Of a stretch of DNA of 64,000 bases, positions 1 to 62,311 are shown in pieces. This DNA comes from Plotosus lineatus. Lineage: Eukaryota > Chordata > Actinopteri > Siluriformes > Plotosidae. The position numbers were made by a program, and so were the translations under genes. Below the pieces are notes generated by a model, which had not been told where the DNA came from, made no database searches, and saw nothing but the letters and a program-made list of their open reading frames with translations. The stretch covers positions 13,378,501 to 13,442,500 of the forward strand of contig CM045751.1 in NCBI GenBank assembly GCA_024760905.1. The letters run 5' to 3'. Position 1 is the stretch's first letter. Each line of letters starts with the position of its first letter.

Positions 1-785
1 AAAAGGGACAAAGCTGAAAGGAAAATAAGAAGAAATATATTACAAATTAATCTTACTGATATTACAGTTATATTGTGTGGTTTAATATAGTAAACTCTAT
101 CGAGAACTCAAATGCATAATGCAGTCTATTATCATCTCCATCTTGATATGCTGGACTTGCCTTTTTTTGTGAATTTTGCTAGAATAGTTTGCCCATCCAT
201 CCATCTCCACAAAACGAATATGCATTGTTTTATATTGCGTTCATATAGAATGTTCTGGACCGTTACCACATACTAATAATGCCTGGTTTTCATATTGCAA
301 TTAAAACCCTTTAATGTTGTTTTAAAACTTGGTAAAAAAAAAAAAAAGTCTATTTTTACTAGATGCACAATTTCTATTTATTTGCATATTTATTTTTGTA
401 AAAAGGACAGATTTCTGTTTTCTTTGCAGATCACATCAACAGTCACAACAACAGATGAAAATTGTAAAAACCAGAGCTCATTAATCTGATCATTGTTGTT
501 GACCCCCCGCACACACACTCCACTTGCATTTCCATGACTTAAGTACCCACAACAGCAACTACAGACATAAATAAACACGACATTGCTGACTAAAACTGAA
601 CGGGGTCTTTTGTCATTGTCCATCATCTACTTAATCTTTTTTTTTTTTTTTTTTTTTTTTTTTGCAGATCGTAACAACAGTGTAATAAATATTGTCTGTG
701 TCAGAGACTTATGAAAATATCATCCTCAAAAAAAAAAAAAGATTTAAACAATGTTCTCATCGGAAATTCATGTCTATCCCCACAG
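1..785 (+). other. sbf2 intron, upstream end of window
   Basis: No exon or recognisable transposon found. It holds poly-A and poly-T tracts (about 332-346 and 638-663) and two related stretches ending in TTTGCAGATC, near 424 and 660, that look like splice acceptors but lead into no open, recognisable coding sequence. Confidence 0.5.
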
Positions 786-51233
<50,448 letters not shown>

Positions 51234-51546
51234 AGCCACACCCTCTTCCCATGTCCTTCCCCTGAGGACCTTCATACCTTCACCTTCATCACCACCGTCT
51301 CCTTTCCTGGAGGGAGATTCACTGTGCGTGAGTAGGAACATAGCAAAGCCCCTCAGTGCCTATTGAAGAGAGGCGTGAGATCGCAGAGGAACAGGTTCTC
51401 ACTTTATCATTACAAAGTGCATACTCAGGCTGCAGAGTCACTGCCACAGTAATCCTCCACAGAACCGTTTTTTTCTGTTCGATGTGAGATGATGTGGGAA
51501 TCTATCAAGAAAGGATTTTACTGCTTAAGATACAAAAGGAGCACTG

Positions 51547-51552
51547 AATAAA
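51547..51552 (+). promoter_or_regulatory. Polyadenylation signal AATAAA (proximal)
   Basis: Canonical hexamer 314 bases after the sbf2 stop codon, followed within 30 bases by a GT-rich stretch (GGATTGTTTGTC). It could end a short 3' UTR. Confidence 0.5.
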
Positions 51553-52317
51553 GGATTGTTTGTCATACGTTACTTGTCAGAGATGCACAATTCAAACAAC
51601 GTGGTTGGTTTATTTGCACTTATTACTTCGATATGCACTCCGCAAATATATAGATTTTCTAACGGATAAAAACAAAAAAACATTGCTTTATGTCGAACAA
51701 TATCTGTGTTTATATGCGTATATACACTACAAAAAATACTTTGCACACTAAAACATGAATATTTAAGTGATTGATGTTTTATGGTGTTTTAATACATGAA
51801 TGTGGCTCCCTGAATAACAGGTCAATTTTTTTGTGATGTAAATTTTTTTTAATCTTACAAGGAGTAACTTGTGTATGTTCACGGGTGTTGCGTTGATGTT
51901 TTTTGTGTAAATAACCATCGTTTTTATACGGTGGTGAATGTGCTCTTACAGTACTTATTATTCTAACATAAAAGCATACGAAGCCACTGTACGTTCTCTT
52001 TGTACATTTTTCTTTGACCAAGAAAAGTGCTTCCTCTCGTCCTGAGACATCCTGTTTGACCTGAAGGAACGTACACTCCATTTCTCTCTCAGCAGTGAGT
52101 TTTGCGTGTACTGAAGGGCTCAGCACTGGATCCGTGGACCACCACACACTTGCATTGGGTTACGTTCATGATTTCGTAAATTACCAAGAAACGAAACTGA
52201 AGAAAAGTTCCACGGACTCAACGGGTCTTTGATCCTGTAATTGAAAAGGACGCCATTACACGCATATTATATTTTGTGATGACACTAATGTTTCTGTTTG
52301 GCTCTTTTTAAGTTTTA

Positions 52318-52323
52318 AATAAA
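52318..52323 (+). promoter_or_regulatory. Polyadenylation signal AATAAA (distal)
   Basis: Canonical hexamer about 1.08 kb after the stop codon. It would give the longer 3' UTR; only the hexamer supports it. Confidence 0.4.
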
Positions 52324-52457
52324 TCAAAATGACTTGAATGCCATTCCTAACACAATGAATATGTAGTAATGTCATTTTAACTTCTGACTCAAATTTAATT
52401 GAGTTTTATATTTCATATTTATAATCAAGTCCCGCTGAATATATGCAAACTGTTCAC

Positions 52458-52503
52458 TACATTTACATTTTTAGCATTTGGCAGATGTGCTTATCTAGGC
52501 AAC
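52458..52503. repeat. Degenerate CATTTAGCAGAC-type motif
   Basis: TTTTTAGCATTTGGCAGATG and GCTTATCTAGGCAACTTAT parallel 34163-34228. Confidence 0.45.
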
Positions 52504-52504
52504 T

Positions 52505-52506
<2 letters not shown>

Positions 52507-52563
<57 letters not shown>

Positions 52564-52570
52564 TTATTAT
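52507..52570. repeat. (TA)n and (ATT)n microsatellite
   Basis: About 50 bases of TA, then ATT units. Confidence 0.9.
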
Positions 52571-52711
52571 TATGGATGATGGTATAGCGCATTATTCATA
52601 CACGCGTATGCTCACTGCGCATGAGAATATTGCGTTTTTTTATCCTTTTGATGCTGAGCACCAAACAGGAAGCAACAACTACCAAATTTTAATGTCTTAT
52701 GGTATAACGCG

Positions 52712-52780
52712 GCCGGATTCGAACGCCAACCTTCCGGAGGATAAAGCGGACGCTCTACCAACTGAGCTAAATTTGACCCC
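52712..52780 (-). repeat. tRNA-like sequence (tRNA pseudogene or SINE head)
   Basis: Minus strand: TTTAGCTCAGTTGGTAGAGC (strong A box) and GTTGGCGTTCGAATCCGGCC (strong B box), spaced as in a tRNA. The acceptor stem does not pair and the anticodon arm is irregular, so a functional tRNA is unlikely. Confidence 0.55.
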
Positions 52781-52785
52781 GGTCA

Positions 52786-52892
52786 TTCATATATATATAT
52801 ATATATATATCTCTCAGTGGTTCTTAACCTGGGTTCGATCGAACCCTAGGGGTTCGTCGGAGGTCAAGACACACACCCGACTTATATTCATG

Positions 52893-52955
<63 letters not shown>
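52786..52955. repeat. (TA)n arrays around a hAT end fragment
   Basis: TA runs at 52786-52810 and 52894-52955 with the hAT fragment 52815-52893 between them. Confidence 0.85.
52815..52893 (-). mobile_element. End fragment of the 29290 hAT family
   Basis: CAGTGGTTCTTAACCTGGGT, CGAACCCTAGGGGTTCG and GGAGGTCAAGACAC match the reverse complement of 30770-30865. Confidence 0.8.
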
Positions 52956-52958
<3 letters not shown>

Positions 52959-53303
52959 GTGGTCTAGTGGTATAGGGCACTGGATCGCTGATCCAAAGGT
53001 TGGGGGTTCGAGTCCCACTCTCCACAAGGTTGTCACTGTCCCCCCAGTGCGGCTAACTGGGTTATCAAAGGCGGGCTATGTCTCTCACTGTCTTATGGTG
53101 AGCGGCATGTAAAAGAACCATTGCTGACATTCGTAAAGAGTAGCTGCAAAGTCGTCAGCGTGTTTCTGTCCCTTGCTAAAAAAGCGTTGTGACAGGAAGG
53201 GCATCCGAAGTAAAAACCTCTGCCAAATCAAACGTGCGAATCAAGATGATTCGCTGTGGCGACTCCCAAGTAAAAGGGGAAAAGCCGAAAGGAAGACAGA
53301 CAG

Positions 53304-53306
<3 letters not shown>
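52956..53306 (+). mobile_element. Full-length tRNA-headed SINE with RTE-like tail, inside TA repeats
   Basis: GTGGTGGTCTAGTGGTATAG (A box), GGTTGGGGGTTCGAGTCCCA (B box), body GTGCGGCTAACTGGGTTATC, tail GACAGGAAGGGCATCCGAAG and GATTCGCTGTGGCGACTCCC. It is flanked on both sides by (TA)n. Confidence 0.85.

Positions 53307-53367
<61 letters not shown>
53307..53367. repeat. (TA)n microsatellite
   Basis: About 60 bases of TA after the SINE. Confidence 0.9.
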
Positions 53368-53368
<1 letters not shown>

Positions 53369-53399
53369 TTTTTTTTTTAAATACAACTGAGTGTCATGA

Positions 53400-53495
53400 A
53401 CGTTGAGGGTCAAGGGACCAACAGTGGTGATAGTGGGGATTGAACCGCTGACCTTCTGATCAATCACCCATCGCCTTAGCCACTAAGCCCATCAC
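53400..53495 (-). mobile_element. tRNA-derived SINE head, another type
   Basis: Minus strand from about 53495: TGATGGGCTTAGTGGCTAAG (A box) and GGTCAGCGGTTCAATCCCCA (B box), then GTTGGTCCCTTGACCC. The 3' part is short or missing. Confidence 0.6.
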
Positions 53496-53626
53496 TACAT
53501 CATCATTCACAGTATACAGTCATACATTCTGTTCATTATATACACCCAATTTACTATGTACACCCTATTGACAATATACACTGTTGACTACAAAACCACT
53601 CAATGTGTACATCATATTCTCTATAT

Positions 53627-53915
53627 CAGGGGTCACCAACATGGTCACCCGAAAGGACAACATGAATTGCCCGCGGGCCTGTTCACTGCTATTTTTAGAA
53701 GAGGCCCGCGGCCCCAAAGCGCCACTTTCCATTGAGCTGCATCTAATTTTTTTGCTATATTTTTTGATCAAATCAATGTCTTCACATAGATGAATGTCAT
53801 TAATTATTAAAAAATGACTAAATAAATAATTAAAAGGAAATTGAGCATGATAGCCCTTTGCATTAATTGGTACCCATGAAGTAGCTCCCAGTTTCAAAAA
53901 GGTTGGTGACCCCTG
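53627..53915. mobile_element. Non-autonomous hAT element with perfect 8 bp target duplication
   Basis: Ends CAGGGGTCACCAACATGG and AAGGTTGGTGACCCCTG; CTCTATAT flanks both sides (53619-53626 and 53916-53923). At 289 bases it is too short to encode a transposase. Confidence 0.92.
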
Positions 53916-53975
53916 CTCTATATACACTGTGTTTACTATATAGAGCCTTACTGATTATAAATGTCCTTTGTTATG

Positions 53976-54214
53976 TATCGTACCGGGCCATAAGGTGAAC
54001 CAGAGTATAAGGCCCAATATCAATGAATGATGATTGAACGGTCTATTTTCATACATAAGGCACACTAGCTTCACTTGTGTTTTGACGGTATCAGTGAGAG
54101 GAAGTCGTGCGGCTTCACCCATACATAAGGCGCACTGGATAATAAGGCGCGCGGTCAAATTGGTTGAAGATTAAAGGATTTTAAGTGTGCCTTATGGTCT
54201 GAAAATATGGTACG
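53976..54214. mobile_element. Miniature element, GGACTATAAGG family
   Basis: ATCGTACCGGGCCATAAGGT and CCTTATGGTCTGAAAATATGG are inverted ends; CAATATCAATGAATGATGAT parallels 18225. No coding capacity. Confidence 0.65.
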
Positions 54215-54997
54215 CCAATATATCTTGCGCTCTATATGTGCCCACATGAACTCTTCACTATATGTCCATATGCCCTGTTCATTAGGCGCACCCCTCTCAG
54301 TATACGCACACTGTTATTTCATACTCATATACCATGTTTATTATAGACACTCATGCATTCTGATCATTAAGCACGCTCAACTCACTGTACATACATTGCT
54401 CTGTATATAAGCCGTATTTACTACAGGTGCTCATCCATCCTGTTAATTATATACACCCATACTCCCTGTTCACTATATATGCCTTGTTTACTACATACGC
54501 CCATACAGCCTGGTCATTACATTCATCCATACTCCCTGTTTACGACTGTACATACACCTGTATACTCCAGTAACTACATACCCATACTCCATGTTCATTT
54601 ATGTATGCTGTGTTTAATATATATGTCCTGTTTAATCTGCATGGGAATATCTATGCCCATGCACCCTGTTCTCTATATGGAACCATATGCTGTGTACTAT
54701 AAACCCATACACTCTGTTTGCAATGTATGTCCTGTCTGTGCGCCTTTTATCTGTTCATGCCCCAATACCCTATTCATTAAGTACACAAGAAAGACTGTCA
54801 CAATGCGCACCGTGTTCACTTTATGTTGCTGTACACTCATCCCTGCTCACTATACAGTATATGCATAGCACAGTGTACGTACTGAATGGAACACCTTTTG
54901 TTTTTGTCTGAGGTTTTTTCACCTTTATTTCAGTCGCTCGCTATTTTGTACAAAATTCTGCGCAATACATAAAAATAAATATAATATATTGTGTACG

Positions 54998-55004
<7 letters not shown>

Positions 55005-55043
<39 letters not shown>
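55005..55043. repeat. (TA)n microsatellite
   Basis: 38 bases of TA. Confidence 0.9.
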
Positions 55044-55048
<5 letters not shown>

Positions 55049-55082
55049 TGGGGGGAAAATTACAGTTTACAGGTAAAAAATG

Positions 55083-55388
55083 ACAGGCAGTGATGCGCTG
55101 GTGGTAGTAAAGGTACTGGATCACTGATCCCAAGGTTCAAGTCCCACTCTCAACAGGTTGTCAGTGTCCCCCCCAGTGCAGCTAACTTGGCTATCAAAGG
55201 CCGGCCATGTAAAAGAACCATTGCTGACTTTAGACAAGAGGAGCTTTAAAGCCATTAGCATGTTTCTGCCCTGCGATGGCCCGGCGAGCTGTCCAGGGTA
55301 TACTCTGCACTCGCCCAAAGTTGGCTGAGATGGGCACCAGCCTTCCTGTGACCCTAATTAGGATTAAGTAGTTCGGAAATGAATGAAA
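55083..55388 (+). mobile_element. tRNA-headed SINE with L2-like tail
   Basis: GGCAGTGATGCGCTGGTGG, CCCAAGGTTCAAGTCCCAC (B box), body GTGCAGCTAACTTGGCTATC, then at GCATGTTTCTG it passes to CCCTGCGATGGCCCGGCGAG and GACCCTAATTAGGATTAAGT with an AATG tail. Confidence 0.78.
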
Positions 55389-56678
55389 GTGAGAAATATT
55401 TATTTAAATTTTTTTTTTATTATTATTGCTATTTGTGCATCACAAAGATCACCCCTGCATACCTAGCTGTGGATATCTACTGCAGACTTCTATGGGTAGT
55501 GTTATATAAGAAGGGGGGAAAAAAACATGGGCTCATCCAGGATGCACATAGTTCTTGGTTTGGATGAGTAACTATACCGTGTCTTACTGTCCACACATAA
55601 GTCACCGTTTTCTAAGCTCATTAATAAATAACTTGCTCAACTCGTACACCTTTCATGTTCAAGTTAAAAGTTTATTTCCAGTTTATTTGTGAGCTTTATT
55701 AGAAGTGACAATTTGATCGTTTGATTAGTGCAAGCTTTGTTTGCATGATTCCTGGTCATCAGTGTACACAGCAGTTTTATTTTCATTTTGATATTAAATT
55801 AATGTAAAAGTAAACTTTCCCATACCGTGATGAAATTGCCGCGTATTCTTCATAGGGCATGTCAAATGGGCAGCATGTTGACAGCACGAAATGAAACTTG
55901 ACCTTTAATCAGTGGGTTAGATCAGTCCATACTGCACAGTCTTTTCATGCTGTCTTGATTTATTACACTAATAAGAGTGTTTTTCTCACTGAATAGGCCG
56001 AACATCTTTGTGAAAGTGTTCCAGCACGAGCATTGTTTCCAGCTATATGAGCCATACAAAAATGATGGGCTGCAAAAATCTAAAATATGTTCATTCAGTG
56101 TGGGTTTTTTTGATTTCTTTCAGAATGTGCTTTGTACCACAACACCCTTAAACACCCGAATCTCCTAAACTGATATGAAAAATGTCAATGTCACATTAAT
56201 TGCGTACTCTGTTATTGCCACTGTGACTGCATCACCAAACTCATAATGTATTTTCATGGTGTATAGGGTATAAGAGGTGGATGAAACTACAGGTCTGCTT
56301 CTCAAAGAGTTAAAAATATACAATATATGTCCATGTAAATCATCTAGCGAGATGTTTTGTAGCTATATTTTGTATTTTTTTTATTATTATTAAATTATCG
56401 ATATTCTTATGAGTGAAGCATAACAGTTGCTGCTACCTTAGTGTTTATTTAGTAGTTTAACCAGAATTAGATTTCAGTTACACTAAGGCCTTTCTTTTTG
56501 TACTCCTTATTTGGAAGATTTCTATATAAACCCAGACCCCCGGAGGGTGGGGGGGGGAATCATTTTAAGAACCAGGTATTTTATTTTTATTCTTTAAAAA
56601 CACAACTTAAAAATAGTACAAGAAAGTCTAAAACATAAATATTTTATTTTGCCCTTTGTTGTATTCTTAAAGAATGTA
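55389..56678. other. Intergenic sequence, nothing recognised
   Basis: No gene and no clear transposon; a short G-run lies near 56545. Confidence 0.4.
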
Positions 56679-57449
56679 CAGTGGTACCTCACTTTACCAA
56701 AGTCTCACCAAACGAAAAATGCAAGTTTTTCCAGAGCCTTTTTCGTAATCTATATTTTTCGTAAATTGAACTGCATTTTAGATGTAAAATGCGTGATTTG
56801 TTCCAAGGCTCCCAATACTATCCCATAAACCCTTTAAAAATTATAAAAGTATACCTTTTAAGACCTCCTTCTGCTTCAATATCGTACCGATGGTAGACGG
56901 GTTTGGCCATATTCCTTCGTGATATCACTCAAGCCCATTTCTTCTTTTCACTCGCACCGGAAATCACACGCGCGTGTGTGTGTGTGTGTGTGCGCACGTG
57001 TGTTGACCATGTCTTCTTAGCAGAGTTATAATCTTACAAATGTTTATAGAAGGTTAAAAGCCTGAGTCAAGAAATAAACCATGAAACAACAGTAACTCTG
57101 TTCTTTACACACAAAGCATTATGGCTGCTGCAGCGCCATAATAGCCAATGGGAGGGAGCTGCGTCCTCCATCCTAGCCAATGGGAGGCCAGTGGGGTGTG
57201 ATGTTGGGAGATAGGCAATGGGAGCTGCATCATCCCTTCTAACCATTGGGAGGCCAGCAGGGCGGGATGTTTGAACGTCATTGATGCGAGAGCAGATCGA
57301 GCATTGTTTGAATGGCGCGTTTGAATTTTCAAGATGGCGCTTTCGTAACGTGAACTTGTTTTGTATCCAGAGACAAAAATTTTCGGAAAATGCATTTCGT
57401 AACCTGTACTTTTCATTTGGTGAGACTTTCGTAAAGTGCGGTACCACTG
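56679..57449 (-). mobile_element. Tigger-like element, CAGTGGTACCTC family, most complete copy
   Basis: Ends CAGTGGTACCTCACTTTACC and GTAAAGTGCGGTACCACTG with TA on both sides. Minus strand near 56870-56900 reads TIGTILKQKEVLKG, part of the helix-turn-helix of a Tigger transposase; the rest is lost. Contains three near-repeats of CCAATGGGAGG (57155-57255). Confidence 0.82.
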
Positions 57450-58139
57450 TACAGTTATGTTATTTGGGTTGTGGTTTGTTTGTAGAATGAAAAGCTAAGG
57501 CTGAGATGGGTTATGTTATTAACTCCATGACAGTCAAATATGAAAAAATGAGATCATGGTATTGTGAGCCTGGTAGGAACGAAATGTCATGGACTTTTGC
57601 TGATGCTCCACAACACGAACTGCCTGTAGAAATGGATCTCTTTGAATAAAACAATTTGGCAGTGTTAACAAATTACTACAGGGAATAAAACCCTTCAGGA
57701 TGGATTCAGTAACTCATTAATTCATTTCCTGTACCCACATAATCCAAGAGTGTTTTTATTCCTGTTCTTGTAGATCAGGTTACATTTTTCTTCAAACACC
57801 GTGAACATGCAGCTCTTTTATAAGAGCACTTAAATTTATAAAGAGCATTTGGTTTCCTCTAAAATTATTATTTTTTTTTTTAATCCACACAGAATATCGT
57901 TGTGATATTAGATATTGCATGGAGACGTTTTTCTGGACGTCATTCTGTCTGAAAGGGTGTGAACAGATCTTTCCTTCGTTCTAGCAGCACTCTGACAAAG
58001 CCTAAATTAGAGGTAAGAAGAGACTTGCTAGAACGGAATGTTTATGCTACGACTGTCCTGACCCGAGTTTTCTCATGTGAGGCAATAAACAAGTAGATAT
58101 CGTGGCTTCAGCGCTATAGGACTTTTAGCAAACAGTATA
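57450..58139. other. Intergenic sequence, nothing recognised
   Basis: No gene or repeat recognised. Confidence 0.4.
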
Positions 58140-58760
58140 CCTACGTGAGATGCAGAGATGGCAGTGGCACCTACTGTAGAGGATTTACACTTTCCTCGCT
58201 GGTATTTGTAGTGTGCACATGCACAACATTCTCCTCATCCTCCCTCTGTTACGCACTACCTCATGCCTGCCCATGTGACATCTTCGCCCACGTGACATCT
58301 TTACACAGTCGATGATCGGAAAGGTTAGTTGACTTATTCTTTATTCTGTTTTATTATTATGAAATATTTATAGTTTTTACATGTTTATCTTTAATATATT
58401 AGGTCAAATATACATGTTTGTGGCAGGTTATATGAATTTGGGAGGGGGTTGGAACGGATTAATTGGTTTTCTGTTATTTCCTATGGGAATAATTGTCGGG
58501 GGGGGGTTCTCTTCCTATGGGGGGCATCACAGAAAATAATTGAGAAGCACTGCACAAGGCATTCTCGGAGCACAAAGAAATACACACAGAAGAGTACAAG
58601 GCTAATCGGCCCGGGGAAAGCCATTTCTCCAGCAGAGCTCGTAAATCAAAAATTTGCTCATTGGTTAGGGCAGATTTTTGGTGGGATTTAAGCTCATATC
58701 ACGGAAAATTCGTTATTAAAGACACCCGTAAGTCAAGGTACCACTACACTCTCATATCTG
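58140..58760. mobile_element. Tigger-like remnant carrying a hAT end
   Basis: 58180-58340 is the reverse complement of 59610-59735 with modest divergence. 58550-58750 parallels 60050-60245 (GCATTCTCGGAGCACA, AAAGCCATTT, AAGCTCATATCACGGAAAAT, CACCCGTAAG). Just before it, 58500-58548 ends GAGAAGCACTG, a hAT terminus as at 60051. Confidence 0.6.
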
Positions 58761-59560
58761 TATTGAAAAGAACGATATTTATCAGTGTTGTCACAAAGCA
58801 AATTTATGGAAAGTGACTGAGATGTTTAATAGGGGCTGATGTTTTTCAGGATTCCCGCAGGATGCGAGTCGGTTTCACTATTCTTCAGATTGACTGGGAC
58901 ACGGAAAGAGCAGATGGACAATTAGTCAAGATAAGAGCAGGCAAGTTTTTGTTTATTTGGAAACCCTGTGCAGACAGGAATGCAACGAGACAGCAGTTTT
59001 ATGGGACAAGAGTATTTTTGTGGGCACGGAGTGAGACAGGTCTAAAAATCCACTAATGTGATGCCCTAAAATTCACTGCTTCCAAACCCTGTTCCTACCC
59101 TAACTCTACCTCTGTAGCGACTTTGGCTCCAACCCTAACCATGCTCTTGATGACTATTAAATCAAGACATAAAACTTTGAAATTAAGATTTAAGGTGGAT
59201 CTAACAGGTAGACATTTTGGTCTGCGCTAAAGCTTTCAGGGAGAGAGATCGCCAGGAACATAGTTGGACACCACTACTCTATTTTTCCTTATAATAAACA
59301 AGCGAGATGGTGAGGAAAAACATCTCGAATTGAAACCATGAGGAATTTTTTTAGACAAGCCAGACTCAGAATGGAGCCCAGTTATCTCCCTTAGGGCTGA
59401 TAAAACTAAGGTTGTCTTAGAGAAGTGACTGATGCAAAATTATTTATTTATATTTTTTGCAAATTTTGGGAAATTCATGTCAAGATGTGGGGTGACTCCA
59501 CATGCATCTGAATATTTTGTGCCTTAAATCGTGTGACAGTTTTTGCAAATGATATGCAAG
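58761..59560. other. Intergenic sequence, nothing recognised
   Basis: A short minus- or plus-strand reading frame near 58862-59056 has no known similarity. Nothing else seen. Confidence 0.35.
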
Positions 59561-59562
59561 TA

Positions 59563-60245
59563 CAGGGATCCCTCACTTTCCGTGGTTACATTAACATTAA
59601 TAATAAAAAATATACAATAAGTCAACTAACCCTGCCGATCATCAACTGCGGCAAAGATGTCACCTGGGCAGGCCGGAGGAGGAGGAGAATTTTGTGTGTG
59701 CGCACGCTACAAATGGCAGCGAGGAAAGGCTTGTGGTGAGCTCCCACAAGGCCAGTGCTTCTCAAATAGTAGGGCGCACCTCCCTTGTGGGGCACGGTGT
59801 GATGCCGGGGGGCAATAAGCCCCTGAAGAACATGCTTTTTTGCCATACTGTACTAGAATTAAGCGTAATTGCACATCCAATACAGTAGTTGGCAGTGGCC
59901 GTCTCATTGTCGCGCTATGGTGTAGGGATAAAGCACAGAGAAAACTATATGAAGTGCAGTAAACACTATTTATAGTCGCACTGGGGGGGATGTGGAATGT
60001 TTTTTTTTTTTTCCTTTCTAGAGGGGACGTCAAAATCATTGAAAAGCACTGCACAGGGCATTCTCAGAGCGCAGAGAAATAGATACGGAAGAATACAAGC
60101 ATAATCGGCCTGGAAAAGCCATTTTTAGGAAAGCTCGTAAAGTCAATTTTTGCTAATTGGATGGAGCAGAATTTTGGTGGGTTTGAAGCTCGTATCATGG
60201 AAAATTCATTATAAGGGACACTCGTTACACGAGATACCACTGTAG
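59563..60245. mobile_element. Composite: CAGGGATCCCTC end, Tigger-like remnant, hAT insertion
   Basis: Begins with CAGGGATCCCTCACTTTCCG but then departs from that family. 59610-59735 and 60050-60245 belong to the same element type as 58140-58760. Between them, 59754-60051 has hAT-style ends CAGTGCTTCTCAAATAG and CATTGAAAAGCACTG with flanks CACAAGGC and CACAGGGC. Confidence 0.6.
59754..60051. mobile_element. Non-autonomous hAT element
   Basis: Termini CAGTGCTTCTCAAATAG / ATTGAAAAGCACTG; probable 8 bp target duplication CACAAGGC (59746-59753) and CACAGGGC (60052-60059), one mismatch. Confidence 0.7.
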
Positions 60246-61300
60246 TACATTTCAAAGATGTAAGGACTCATCTGATATATATTAAAAAAAAATCTATCAT
60301 TAAGTGTGACGTGAATAAACACCTCCAGACCTAATTTTCTGGAAATTTCCCAGACTTCATAAACAGCTTTATATTCCACTCCTATAAAAATAAATAAAAA
60401 GAACCTAATCAGTCCTGCAATGTACCCTTGTAAAGGACCATAAAACCAAGCTGTTTTATTTGCAATAATAACTGAGCAGACAAGAGGACAAAAAGTTCTA
60501 CAGTGATCCTGCAGCCTTTCTGAGCTTGACTCGTACCGTTAAGGACATTCGTGTGAGCTCTTTTTCGTGTCAGCTGGCTCATACTTTCAGCAGGTGTGGC
60601 ATCAGTTTAACATCTGGGCTGAAGCTTAATAATCTTTCTTAGTGCTCTCCAAATATAGCTGTGGCAGGAAGAAGGGGATTAGGCAACAACAGCAAGAAAA
60701 GAAGGATGTAGCGGAAGACCAATTCCCATTGCAACTAGTGGAATGAGACAAATGTGTTCTGGAAGAGGCCTATCAATCTGTTGAATGCACACTCAATGGC
60801 TGAAGTCATAATCATTGTCCTGAGAGACTCATTCAAGCTTATTTAACAGACAGCCTGAAACTGATCGGCACATGAGCTCATTGCACCAAAAAAAGATTAT
60901 GAATCATGACAATCGATTCCGTAATCCTGAAGCATTGCAATACTAAATGTCATACTGGATTTTCTTATGTAGGAACAGACTGGTATTTCAGAAAAAATGC
61001 AGAAAACATTATCCGTGCTCATAATTCTTTTTGGCCAGTTTGAGGAACGTTCAGATGTGTGTCGGGGGGGACGACGACACTGAGATGCTTCAGATGGTTG
61101 CACAGTGAAGGAATACAGAACAGATGTTAATGTGTGAAGAAGTGGAAGATTCTGGCTTTTCTCATTCATTCAACAAATCAGCACAGTGCGACTTACATAA
61201 GCATGACAAATGGTGATTAACACACGAAGCACATCAAGCTCTGTGATACGCGCACTCAGTCTCTTAAAGAAAGGAGTTGTCATTACCTGGATGTGGAATA
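60246..61300. other. Intergenic sequence, nothing recognised
   Basis: No gene or transposon recognised. Confidence 0.4.
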
Positions 61301-62181
61301 CAGGGATCCCTCACTTTCCGTGGTTGATTGGGACCGAGGACCCCCACCCCACCGCGACCACCGTATATGGTCCAATGTATATGTGTCCGATGTACACCGA
61401 TGTATATGTGTATATAAAATCAAACGCTATAAATGCTTATAATAACAATGAAACATTCAAAAAAAATGCTAAATAAAATATAAATACAGACGCGCACGCA
61501 CAGATGCACACCTTACGAAAAAATGTACGTTTTGATGGGGGGTTTTGGGTTGGGGTTTTTTTGTTTGTTTGGTTGGTTTTTTATTTATTTATTTATTTAT
61601 TTTGCATAATTGGCCTTGTTTTGCAGCATTTTCCATTACCTTTCCCCCTCTTCTTCTTCTTCTTCTTCTTCTTCTTTTCCTTTTGGCTATTTCCCTTCTC
61701 CAGGGGTCGCCACACCAAATCATCTGATTCGCATGTTTGATTTGGCATAGGTTTTTACGTCAGTTGCCCTTCCTGACACCACCCTTTAGGTGGCAAGGGT
61801 CAGAAACACTATGACAGCTATGCAGCTACTCTTTACAAAAGTCAGCAATGGTTCTTTTGCATGAACCTCTCACCATAGACAGTGAGAAACATGGCCGGCC
61901 TTTGATAGCCCAGTGAGCTGCACTGGAAACACCACCCATCTGCATGTCCTCCCTCAAAACAGCTCAAAATCTCCTTTTTGGCCTTCCTCTTCTCCTCTTG
62001 CCAGGCAGTTCCATCCTCAATATTCTTCTCCCAGTATACCTTTCATTGCTTCCCTGTACACACCCGTATTCTTCGTTAATCTCCTTATTTTTTAAAATTT
62101 GATTAATATTTAAAAAATTTTAAAAAAACACGATGCACTGAAGGCACATGAATTGCAGCGCGAAGTAGCGAGGGATCCTTG
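61301..62181 (-). mobile_element. CAGGGATCCCTC family element with RTE/SINE debris inserted
   Basis: Ends CAGGGATCCCTCACTTTCCG and AGCGAGGGATCCTTG, TA outside. The normal interior stops at about 61645 and resumes at about 62075 (TTCGTTAATCTCCTTATTTT), enclosing the insert listed next. Confidence 0.78.
61649..62075 (-). mobile_element. SINE/RTE 3' debris with (CTT)n
   Basis: (CTT)n at 61649-61677, then CAGGGGTCGCCACACC and TTTTTACGTCAGTTGCCCTT (tail), SINE body to 61925, then 61930-62070 which matches the RTE LINE 3' coding end (compare CTTCCTC..CTTCTGCC and CAGTATAC at 43811-43870). A SINE-LINE chimera or two nested pieces. Confidence 0.65.
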
Positions 62182-62311
62182 TAAATTAATCCTGACATCT
62201 TCGTATAAATTCACAGAAATGTTTTTGGTAACAGGGTAAAGTTCATAAGGCTGGTATTTTAGGGGTGACATGAGCAGAGCATAACCATTTACACAAACAC
62301 GAATATAAATA

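Larger units (their letters stand above)
51234..52340 (+). other. sbf2: Probable sbf2 3' UTR
   Basis: Sequence after the stop codon is free of recognisable repeats up to about 52500 and contains two AATAAA signals. The length of the UTR depends on which is used: about 0.34 kb or about 1.1 kb. No other coding sequence was seen here. Confidence 0.6.
53500..54890. repeat. Degenerate minisatellite, ~25-35 bp unit, with insertions
   Basis: Variants of CTGTTCATTATATACACCCA and CCATACTCCCTGTT recur from about 53520 to 54880, heavily diverged. Two transposons (53627-53915 and 53976-54214) interrupt the array. Confidence 0.7.

Noticed and set aside
424..785. An additional sbf2 exon after the TTTGCAG acceptors near 430 and 666
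   Set aside because: Frames following them meet stops quickly and do not match the SBF2 sequence expected before the GRAM domain.
52712..52780. Functional tRNA gene on the minus strand
   Set aside because: The A and B boxes are good, but the acceptor stem does not pair and the anticodon arm is irregular; it lies in a repeat cluster.
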